From an uncultured Ruminococcus sp. (GTDB lineage: Bacteria > Bacillota > Clostridia > Oscillospirales > Ruminococcaceae), in the NCBI GenBank assembly GCA_946612185.1, contig CAMOEP010000004.1, positions 1 to 20,650 on the forward strand: a stretch of 20,650 nt of DNA, read 5' to 3'. The stretch's first letter is position 1, and each line of letters starts with the position of its first letter. Below the pieces are notes generated by a model that was given only the letters and a program-made list of their open reading frames with translations, did no database searches and had not been told where the DNA came from. Shown here piece by piece: positions 14,483-20,650 of the stretch. The position numbers were made by a program, and so were the translations under genes.

Positions 14483-16920
14483 GAATCGAGAAGCTGTACT
14501 TCGTAGGCATCTTTTGAATCAACTACTCCGTCGCCGTTTACATCAGCATTAGCAAGCGCATCGCTGTCCAGCGGGTAACGCTGAGAATTGGCGGAATATT
14601 GAAGAATAAGCATGATGTCTGATATGCTTATACTTCCGTTAAGGTCTGCATCTCCTACGACCTTGCTGACGGAATTTCCCACTATTTCCACCAAATTAGC
14701 TACCTCCACATTCTCAGATGAGCCGTTTGGCGCAGTTATTATAACACTATATTTTCCCAGAGAATCGGCGTTCGCCTTTTCGATAGTGTACTCCGGCATA
14801 GCTGCTCCAACGATCGGTTCGCCGTCCTTGCACCACTGGAAAGAAACGTTCCTTGCAGGTGTAAAGACGTGGAGCATCTGGTCAGCACCGGGTGAAAGCC
14901 TGATATCGCCGCCGGCGGTGTAGGTTCGCAGAGATTTTGGGATAACTGCGGTACTTGCCGTAATATCGCCCATAAGCTTCCAGTCGTTTCCACTGTCCTG
15001 GAGGAATACACGCAAGGAGGAAATAGCGTCGCCTGGAGCAAATCCCCAAAGTTCACCAAGAGGTATGCGGAATTCCACGGTGCTTCCCTCCCACTTGCAC
15101 TGACAGCCGGAGCGGTCGTCGTGGTTGAAGTAAACGAAACCGTTTGAAGCGTAGTATATCCAGAAATATTCGTCCTCACGCTGGGGATTTTTTAGCTGTA
15201 GATTGTAAACCGGTGCAGCAGCGCCAGCGGGCATGGTCGAGCGGACATAAATGTACTCGTCATCTGCACGCAGAGACAGGTCAGCACCGTCCTTTGACGC
15301 AATAACGTCATCTTCCGACCATTCACCGGGGAAAGAGTCCTTGCCGTCAACTATTATCTGGCTGTTCATGGTGAAGTAGTCGCTGCTTCCCTCCGCTGAA
15401 CCAACTTCCCGGAAGAAGTTGTCAGCGGTATGAACGTCAGCCTCGGAAACGGTGACAGTTCCCAGGTAATTTGCGCCCAGTGCGGAGGAGTAAACGTCGT
15501 TATTGGCAAACTGCACCGAGCGCTTGCTCACGTCGCCAACTCCGTTATTTCCCATGGAAAGTTTGAGGTAGATGTTCCAGTCTCCGGGAGCGATACTGCC
15601 GGGAAGCTGTAGGTCGAGTTCCTCCTCATTTCTGGAGCAGGAGCGCCAGTTATTGCAGTTTATGTCCACGGGAGCGGCGATATAAGTGCCGTCCTTTTCG
15701 AGTATCGCTTGGGCGTTGACCTTTGGGATAGGGTTGGCAAATCCGGTATTTTCAGTGGTGAACTTCACCTTTACCTGTCCGCCCTGTACCGCATTTGCAG
15801 TCAGGTCACTGTCTCTGAGGACGAAGCGGTAGCCCAGATGATCACGAATGAACTGGAACACGTTCTGCCCGTAGTAAGCGGAGTTATCCACGCCGGGAAC
15901 GTCACAGCTCCCGCCAAAGGTGTAGTCCTTGTAAAGCTGGAAGATGTTGCTGTTTATGTAGCTGAGATGAGTCTTGTACATTTCAGGGACGGCGTTTTCC
16001 GGGAGATAGGTGTCGAATTTCTGCGCCCATTCCAGATTTCCGGAGAACTCGCCGCCGAAGTAGGTGTCAGTGGTGACGTAGTTTAGCCAGTCGGTTTCCG
16101 CCTGACGGTTTGCGTAAGTGCCGAGGTCGGAGTCGCTGCCCATGTAGCCGTCGTTGTAAAGTCCCACACGCTTTGAGAGATAGCGAAGGGCTGCGGTGTC
16201 ATTGTCGGAATCGGCGTTGTCGAAGTTGCCAAGCTGAGAGCGCTCGATACCAGCCCAGGCAGCAAAGGTATCGGGAGTGCGCACAGTTACGGGAACGGTT
16301 GCCGGAACGCAGTCCAGCATGGCATCAAGCAGCTTAGCCTTGTAGTCAGGGGTGGTATACTTTCCGCCGTGCTGCTCGCCCCATTTTCCCACGAAGCCAG
16401 ACTCCACAAACGCCAGTATATCGGCGTTATCGTCAAGGATATGGCTATTCTTTATCTGGGAAATGTGGCTGAGTACCTGTTCAAAAGATGTAGGTTCGGG
16501 GTCGTCGTGACCATTGGCATCATAGCGGAATCTGAAGGCGACCATACAGCCGTTATTCCGGGCATTGTCAAGAGTTCTCAGCCAGGAATTGAAGAAAGTT
16601 TCGTCAAGGTCGAAGTCAGTGCCGGGGGTGTAATTGCCGCTTTCGTCGGTCGTGCCGTTCATGCCGGAGGAGAAAGCGCCGATATCCACGAAGAAAAGGA
16701 CGATATCACCCTTTGGGTCGAGGACTGGTGTATCACCGGGCTTGCAGTTGACCCATACGGTAGAAGTGTAGCCGCAGGCAGGCTGCGAGAGTGTGCCAAC
16801 GTATTCTGAGTAGTCGATACCGCTGTCGGCAAGGGGAGCAGTTTCCGCAGAAGCCGGCAGTACCGGGAGCGTTGAAGCAGCCGTCAGCAGCGACAGCGCC
16901 GTGCAGAGTATCTTTTTCAT
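14464..16920 (-). CDS. Secreted DUF4874/DUF4832 protein with CBM9-like, Ig-like and dockerin modules
   Basis: Likely cellulosome-associated carbohydrate-active protein of unproven activity. The start at 16920 is set by AGGAGG 5 nt upstream; an upstream in-frame start would lie before the signal peptide and over the promoter. Modules in the 818 residues: signal peptide (1 to about 26, ASA); DUF4874 barrel-like region (about 40-225) with FFVDIGAF, AFRFRYDANG and FVESGFVGKWGEQHGG; DUF4832 (about 240-490) with GLYNDGYMGSDSDLGTY (253-269) and FGGEFSG (288-294); a CBM9-like beta domain (about 505-665) with IIVDGKDSFPGEW and ADDEYIYVRS; an Ig-like domain (about 672-745) with VSFQWCKDGEPIVGA and LGKYSVII; and a dockerin (755-811) with GDADLNGSISISDI and ADVNGDGVVDSKDA. 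Conserved acids (E173, E182, D257, E291) are catalytic candidates. The final residues and stop are encoded by the inverted-repeat element. Confidence 0.85.
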   Translation of the reverse strand: MKKILCTALSLLTAASTLPVLPASAETAPLADSGIDYSEYVGTLSQPACGYTSTVWVNCKPGDTPVLDPKGDIVLFFVDIGAFSSGMNGTTDESGNYTPGTDFDLDETFFNSWLRTLDNARNNGCMVAFRFRYDANGHDDPEPTSFEQVLSHISQIKNSHILDDNADILAFVESGFVGKWGEQHGGKYTTPDYKAKLLDAMLDCVPATVPVTVRTPDTFAAWAGIERSQLGNFDNADSDNDTAALRYLSKRVGLYNDGYMGSDSDLGTYANRQAETDWLNYVTTDTYFGGEFSGNLEWAQKFDTYLPENAVPEMYKTHLSYINSNIFQLYKDYTFGGSCDVPGVDNSAYYGQNVFQFIRDHLGYRFVLRDSDLTANAVQGGQVKVKFTTENTGFANPIPKVNAQAILEKDGTYIAAPVDINCNNWRSCSRNEEELDLQLPGSIAPGDWNIYLKLSMGNNGVGDVSKRSVQFANNDVYSSALGANYLGTVTVSEADVHTADNFFREVGSAEGSSDYFTMNSQIIVDGKDSFPGEWSEDDVIASKDGADLSLRADDEYIYVRSTMPAGAAAPVYNLQLKNPQREDEYFWIYYASNGFVYFNHDDRSGCQCKWEGSTVEFRIPLGELWGFAPGDAISSLRVFLQDSGNDWKLMGDITASTAVIPKSLRTYTAGGDIRLSPGADQMLHVFTPARNVSFQWCKDGEPIVGAAMPEYTIEKANADSLGKYSVIITAPNGSSENVEVANLVEIVGNSVSKVVGDADLNGSISISDIMLILQYSANSQRYPLDSDALANADVNGDGVVDSKDAYEVQLLDSQAASA

Positions 16921-16962
16921 ATAGACCTCCTTTTTTGGCAGATGCAGATAATGTATAGTAGT

Positions 16963-16991
16963 ATTATAACTTATTTGCAGGAAGATTTCAA
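16963..16991 (-). promoter_or_regulatory. Promoter of the DUF4874/DUF4832 gene
   Basis: On the - strand: TTGAAA (16991-16986), 17-bp spacer, TATAAT (16968-16963), about 43 bp before the start codon. The 12 bases AAACTCTTGAAA at and upstream of this -35 (16997-16986) are identical to those at the regulator promoter (12320-12331). Confidence 0.85.
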
Positions 16992-17042
16992 GAGTTTGCA
17001 CGATATTTTGTTACAATACACCAAGGTGTAAACATTGCCCAT

Positions 17043-17092
17043 AAAAATACCCCGGAACGGTCTGGGAGTTACCGCTTCGGGGCAGTATTTTT
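17043..17092 (-). terminator. Terminator of the ATPase/FtsX permease operon (symmetrical)
   Basis: AAAAATAC (17043-17050) pairs with GTATTTTT (17085-17092), continuing inward through a CCCG/CGGG stem with a small bulge and an inner CGGT/ACCG pair. On the - strand the hairpin ends in TTTTTAT. It lies 17 bp past the permease stop; the A/T symmetry lets it work in both directions. Confidence 0.82.
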
Positions 17093-17109
17093 GCGCATTG
17101 AAAAGGCGA

Positions 17110-19404
17110 TCATTCCATACCTTTCAGCACTTCCACCATATCAATGCGCTTGATGCGGCGGGAGAAAAGGAAGCTTACCAGGACGGACACAGCCATAACG
17201 AAAATGGCGGCGATAAGGAACGTAGAGGGCGCAATATAGCAGGGCCAGTCGATTGCGTCGCCGTTTGAGTCCATCATAGCCTGAAGCGGCACACGTCCCA
17301 GAGGCAGACCGCAGATAACTCCGACGATAGACAGCCAGAGATTCTGGGTGGAAAGAAGTCTGCGGATAGCGCTGCTTCTGAATCCGAGAACTTTCAGTGT
17401 AGCGAACTCTTTCTCTCGCTCGTTGAACGACAGATTCCCCGAATTATAGAGAACTATCACGATAAGCAGAACGGAGAATATCACCATGAAGTAAACCAGC
17501 AGGTTCATTATCTCCATCATTTTATCGAAAGCGGCGATAAGGTCTTTCATGCTGTGAACTGCTGAAACATAGTTCCTGTCAGCGGCATTGTCGCAGTTTT
17601 CCTTAGACACGAGCATTACCGGGCGGAAGGTTTCGCCGGCAGCCTCGAAGTCCTCCCGGAGCATAGTTATACCGGTGATATTTGGGTGACGGGAGATAAG
17701 ACCTATCTTGCTCTCATTCCACTTGCTTCCGGAGGCGGTTTTCCAGTAAACCATATCACCTACAGAAAGTCCAAGTTTTTTTGCCTGTTTCATAGTTAGA
17801 GCCACTGTTCCCTCCGGAATAGGCGTGGTATTCAGTTCCGTGTCGGACACGCAGTAAAGTCCCTCGCTCTCGGTAACGGCTAATTTGCAGCTTATGATGC
17901 CGTCGGAGGTAGGGTGGTCTTTGGCGGCGATAGACACAGCACTCATTGCTACAAGTTCGCCGGAGGTATCGTTTTTTAGTTCCTCCGCCTGTTCCGGCGA
18001 GCAGCTATCGCTGAGTATCACCTGATACTCATAGTTCTGGATATCGTGGAAATACCAGTCACGAACGTAGTCAACGGTATCATACGCACCCAGCCCCAGT
18101 TCCATTATCATCATACCCATGCAAGTGCCGAAAATTCCCATGAACGCACGCATTTTGGAGCGTGAGATGTCACGGAGGTTATATCTTGCATTGAAGCTGA
18201 GTTTATCCCAGAAGGGGAGTTTCTCGAAAATGCAGGGCTTTGCGGTTTTTGCGGCAGCAGGGCGGAGCGCCTCCGATGGGTGTATCTTTAGTATCTGCTT
18301 GCAGCTAAGGTATGAAGTGGAGGTGCATATCAGTACCAGCACCGCCGCAACGATGATACTCTTGTAGCTGAAACCGGGCTGCCAGCCGGGAATGGTGTAG
18401 AACTGGCTGAACATATCCACCATAAGTTTACCGAAAGTGAATATACCCAGAACTATACCCAAAGCGCAGCCGATTACGGACAGGAAGAAGCTGTAGCTGA
18501 GGTAGTGGGTAAGTATCTTGCTTTTCTTCATACCCAGAGCGTTGAGCGTACCGATCTGAGTGCGCTGCTGAGCGATCATGCGCTTCATTGTGGTGATGAT
18601 TACCAGCAGGGCGATAGCCACGAACACGAACGAGAAGATGTATGAAAAGCTGTCATGCTGGGAAAGTTCGTCGGAAAGCTGATACCAGCCACGGATGCTG
18701 TTTCTGTCCGCAAGGTAGGCGTAGTCATTGTCCAGTGCCGTGGCGATGCTGTCCTCATAGCTGAGTGACTTGCCGTCGCAGGTGAATATTATTTCGTTGC
18801 TGATGCGCATTTCCTCCGGGAGGACTTTTGCGGATAAATAGGCAAAGCCGATATTATGGAAATCGGAATCGGTATCCGTAGAAGCGCAGGCGAATTCGTA
18901 TTCCGGAGTGACGATAAGACCCTTGACTTCTTTCTCAATGTCAAGCCCCATAACATGAACGGTGAACTTGTCGCCCACCTTGATATCCCATGTCTCGGCA
19001 AAGCGGCTGAACAGCCACAATCCGTCCGGGTCATCGGGGTCGAAGTCAGCACCGGCGACAGTCTGTGGGATAGTCACCTGGGCGCAGTCCTGGAAATAGC
19101 AGTACATCTCAGCGGTGTTGAATTTCTCATCAGCTTTTCCGAGAACCTCCGTCCTGAGCTGAGCTTTATTGATGCCGTTGATATCCTTGATTTTCCGAAG
19201 CTGATCGTCACCGAAACCTGCGCCGTATATCCAGCCGTCAGCGAAAGCACAGTCTCTTTCAAAGGTTTCCCTTGCCTTATTTCCGCCCACCACATTTGCC
19301 TGAAAGCCGGTATAGCACCACATAGCGATAAGCGACAGGAGCATGATCGAGAAGAACTGAGCGAAGTTTGCCTTGATGTCTCTGAGCATTTTTCTTCTGA
19401 GCAT
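17110..19404 (-). CDS. FtsX/MacB-family ABC transporter permease
   Basis: Membrane subunit working with the adjacent ATPase. The 764 residues have an N-terminal membrane helix (about 14-33), a large extracytoplasmic domain (about 35-250), three helices in the first FtsX domain (about 252-272, 302-322, 348-366), a fourth separating helix (about 420-438), a second extracytoplasmic domain (about 445-630), and a second FtsX three-helix bundle (about 632-653, 688-705, 725-747). Each FtsX domain has its coupling text: TQIGTLNALGMKKSKI (282-297) and KEFATLKVLGFRSSAI (665-680). GAGGTG lies 6 nt upstream of the start; the gene begins 10 bp after the ATPase stop. Such pairs act in peptide or lipoprotein handling, antimicrobial resistance or cell-envelope signalling; the substrate cannot be read here. 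Confidence 0.9.
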   Translation of the reverse strand: MLRRKMLRDIKANFAQFFSIMLLSLIAMWCYTGFQANVVGGNKARETFERDCAFADGWIYGAGFGDDQLRKIKDINGINKAQLRTEVLGKADEKFNTAEMYCYFQDCAQVTIPQTVAGADFDPDDPDGLWLFSRFAETWDIKVGDKFTVHVMGLDIEKEVKGLIVTPEYEFACASTDTDSDFHNIGFAYLSAKVLPEEMRISNEIIFTCDGKSLSYEDSIATALDNDYAYLADRNSIRGWYQLSDELSQHDSFSYIFSFVFVAIALLVIITTMKRMIAQQRTQIGTLNALGMKKSKILTHYLSYSFFLSVIGCALGIVLGIFTFGKLMVDMFSQFYTIPGWQPGFSYKSIIVAAVLVLICTSTSYLSCKQILKIHPSEALRPAAAKTAKPCIFEKLPFWDKLSFNARYNLRDISRSKMRAFMGIFGTCMGMMIMELGLGAYDTVDYVRDWYFHDIQNYEYQVILSDSCSPEQAEELKNDTSGELVAMSAVSIAAKDHPTSDGIISCKLAVTESEGLYCVSDTELNTTPIPEGTVALTMKQAKKLGLSVGDMVYWKTASGSKWNESKIGLISRHPNITGITMLREDFEAAGETFRPVMLVSKENCDNAADRNYVSAVHSMKDLIAAFDKMMEIMNLLVYFMVIFSVLLIVIVLYNSGNLSFNEREKEFATLKVLGFRSSAIRRLLSTQNLWLSIVGVICGLPLGRVPLQAMMDSNGDAIDWPCYIAPSTFLIAAIFVMAVSVLVSFLFSRRIKRIDMVEVLKGME

Positions 19405-19414
19405 TTACGTCACC

Positions 19415-20116
19415 TCACCATTCTATATCATTTGCAGACAGGGGAGTGTCATTGGTTTTAATGGACTTTATCTTACCGTTTCTCATATGTATAATACGGT
19501 TAGCGCACTTTGCAATGTCCGCATTGTGGGTAACGAGAATGACGGTATTACCGTTTTCTGTAGAAAGCTTCTGGAGCAGGTCGATAACTATCTTACCTGT
19601 TTCCGAGTCCAGCGCACCGGTAGGCTCGTCGCCCAGGATGATTTTAGGGTCTTTGGCGAGGGCTCGTGCGATAGAAACTCTCTGCTGCTGACCGCCTGAC
19701 ATCTGGGTGGGAAACTTATTTTTCTGGTCGGCAAGTCCCACACGTTCCAGCATATCGTCTGGGCTGAGTGCGGACTTTTTGATATCCTTGACCAGAGCAA
19801 CGTTTTCATAAGCGGTAAGACCGGGCAAAAGGTTGTAGAACTGGAAAATGAAGCCGATAGTATCGCCCCGGTAATCTGAAAGCTGGCGGTCGTTGTAGGA
19901 GGAGATCTCCTTGCCGTCCACGAAAACCTTACCCTCGGTAGGAACGTCCATACCGCCCAGCATATTGAGAACAGTTGACTTTCCAGCGCCGGACTGACCG
20001 AGTATCACGACGAATTCACCCTGTTCGATAGTGAAGCTGACGTGATCCACCGCCACCTGTTTTCCCTCGCCTTTACCGTAGATCTTAACTACGTCCTTGA
20101 ATTCTACTGCTGGCAT
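19415..20116 (-). CDS. ABC transporter ATPase, MacB/LolD type
   Basis: Energises the FtsX-type permease encoded next to it. The 233 residues have Walker A GQSGAGKS (40-47), Q-loop Gln 92, signature MSGGQQQR (139-146), Walker B IILGDEPTGALD (159-170) and H-loop His 197. DEPTGALDS and the FQFYNLLPGLTAYENV stretch after the Q-loop are characteristic of the MacB/LolD branch that partners with FtsX-fold permeases. The start at 20116 (MPAVEF) has AGGAGG 7 nt upstream; an upstream in-frame ATG at 20152 has no ribosome binding site and lies in the leader. It is the first gene of a two-gene operon with its own promoter. Confidence 0.94.
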   Translation of the reverse strand: MPAVEFKDVVKIYGKGEGKQVAVDHVSFTIEQGEFVVILGQSGAGKSTVLNMLGGMDVPTEGKVFVDGKEISSYNDRQLSDYRGDTIGFIFQFYNLLPGLTAYENVALVKDIKKSALSPDDMLERVGLADQKNKFPTQMSGGQQQRVSIARALAKDPKIILGDEPTGALDSETGKIVIDLLQKLSTENGNTVILVTHNADIAKCANRIIHMRNGKIKSIKTNDTPLSANDIEW

Positions 20117-20163
20117 TATAGTACCTCCTGTTTTAGATGTTAGTATTTGCAAACTATATTAAT

Positions 20164-20192
20164 ATTATAGCATATGCTAACAAATAATTCAA
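20164..20192 (-). promoter_or_regulatory. Promoter of the ATPase/permease operon
   Basis: On the - strand: TTGAAT (20192-20187), 17-bp spacer, TATAAT (20169-20164), about 48 bp upstream of the ATPase start. Confidence 0.82.
20168..20179. promoter_or_regulatory. 12-bp perfect palindrome in promoter spacer: repressor operator candidate
   Basis: TAGCATATGCTA is a perfect palindrome placed between -35 and -10 and overlapping the -10 by two bases. A related, looser dyad (TAGT ... ACTA around 20140-20155) lies in the leader. This placement suits a small dimeric repressor (PadR, MarR or GntR type are common for such ABC pairs), but no such gene is in the window. Confidence 0.45.
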
Positions 20193-20204
20193 GGCATAAA
20201 AGCG

Positions 20205-20230
20205 AAAAAGCCGCCCAAGAGTGGACGGCT
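20205..20230 (-). terminator. Rho-independent terminator on the - strand
   Basis: On the - strand AGCCGTCC (20230-20223) pairs with GGGCGGCT (20216-20209) with a 6-nt loop and one wobble, followed by five T. It would terminate the gene whose 3' remnant lies at 20365-20514, and it insulates the ATPase/permease promoter. Confidence 0.82.
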
Positions 20231-20364
20231 TAAATGTGTTATTTTTGTACTAAATGGTCAGCCAATTTGTCTGAAAATTGGAACAAACGGCAGTATACTG
20301 CGAAAAAACAGTATCCCGTTCAGACGCTTTCTTCGGCAAGAAAATGCGAACTGACAGTATATAT

Positions 20365-20514
20365 TTACCTCTCAAACTTAAACAGCTTAGCAGTAATGGA
20401 ATGGTTCAGCATGGCGAGTGCGATGCCGGCGACGATGACCACGGGCAAAGTCCAGGCAGGGCTGCAATTCATCAGTGTATCAGCATATCCGCTGGGCATT
20501 TCCTCCACGGAACA
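20365..20514 (-). pseudogene. 3' remnant of a membrane-protein gene (possibly an ECF S component), cut by a repeat element
   Basis: The last 49 codons read as protein-like: PSGYADTLMNCSPAWTLP, a hydrophobic helix (VVIVAGIALAMLN), then a basic end (SITAKLFKFER) and TAA. The layout recalls the C-terminus of MptD-type ECF S components such as the one at 3486-4094 (Tyr, Leu, a final helix, then a basic tail), but this is a weak resemblance. The frame runs straight into the repeat element starting at 20516, and no start codon with a properly spaced ribosome binding site is present (GGAGG is only 2 nt from the one suitable ATG). Between the stop and the terminator (20231-20364) I see only small hairpins, for example ATACTG/CAGTAT near 20296-20313. 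Confidence 0.45.
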
Positions 20515-20515
20515 C

Positions 20516-20650
20516 TTAAGGCAACACCGCACAAAGACCGCCTGACGGCTTTGCAGCGCATATACTTGCATATTTTCCGGCATCTTGCACATAAATTTTT
20601 TGACATACGTCAGTATGCCTGCGAAATTTATGCACAATCTGCCGAAAAAT
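20516..20650. repeat. Hairpin-rich repeat element, MITE-like, continuing beyond the window
   Basis: Left boundary set by the change of character at TTAAGGCAACACCGCACAAA (20516-20535). Inside, arms 20572-20598 and 20624-20650 form a long imperfect inverted repeat: CGGCATCTTGCACATAAATTT (20578-20598) against AAATTTATGCACAATCTGCC and one more G (20624-20644), about 17 of 21 positions paired. A central hairpin CATAC (20604-20608) / GTATG (20613-20617) closes it. There is no coding potential of its own. A small mobile element or dispersed repeat fits best; the right end and any target duplication are outside the window. Confidence 0.6.

Noticed and set aside
18856..19461. 201-residue + strand frame antisense to the FtsX permease
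   Set aside because: It crosses the permease start and the ATPase end, with no ribosome binding site or recognisable motif; a shadow of the - strand coding.
20234..20545. 103-residue + strand frame at the right edge
   Set aside because: No ribosome binding site; composition is unlike protein, and it runs antisense to the membrane-protein remnant and into the repeat.

Overview
The window looks like a chromosomal stretch of a fibre-degrading anaerobic Firmicute, most likely a Ruminococcus-like member of the Oscillospiraceae. Reasons: two secreted proteins end in type I dockerins (a GH5 cellulase and a DUF4874/DUF4832 protein); ribosome binding sites are AGGAGG-type; there is a fused-ATPase ECF transporter; and vegetative promoters are nearly perfect (TTGAAA, 17 bp, TATAAT occurs three times, with two near-variants). 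The genus is an inference from content and was not tested by alignment.

Region 1 (1-10724, all + strand) is a specialised-metabolite locus coupled to transport. It opens inside an NRPS gene (methyltransferase-like domain embedded in an adenylation domain, then a carrier domain). A fatty-acyl-AMP-ligase-like protein with its own carrier domain follows, then a terminator. A new promoter, covered by tandem dyads that resemble a DtxR/IdeR iron box, drives six tightly packed genes: an ECF S component (MptD/Trep_Strep-like), EcfT, a fused EcfA, an AraC-family regulator, and two ABC half-transporters whose closest functional model is YbtP/YbtQ. The simplest reading is that the NRPS and FAAL make an acylated or aryl-capped metallophore-like peptide, the AraC protein senses it, and the two ABC systems move it or its metal. 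A strong terminator ends the operon. This is the most interesting part of the window.

Region 2 (10741-16991) is a polysaccharide-degradation island: a secreted GH5 endoglucanase with a C-terminal dockerin (- strand); a divergent hybrid regulator with a LacI-type sugar-sensor domain and an AraC DNA-binding domain (+ strand); and, convergent to it, a large secreted DUF4874/DUF4832 protein with CBM9-like, Ig-like and dockerin modules (- strand). The two convergent genes meet in a 396-bp imperfect inverted-repeat element that supplies the stop codons of both.

Region 3 (17043-20192, - strand) is a two-gene MacB/LolD-type unit: an ATPase and an FtsX-family permease, with a clear promoter, a palindrome inside the promoter spacer, and a terminator.

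Region 4 (20205-20650) holds a terminator, a 49-codon 3' remnant of a membrane-protein gene, and a hairpin-rich repeat (MITE-like) that abuts the remnant and runs off the window. No tRNA, rRNA, CRISPR array, integrase or transposase gene was seen.
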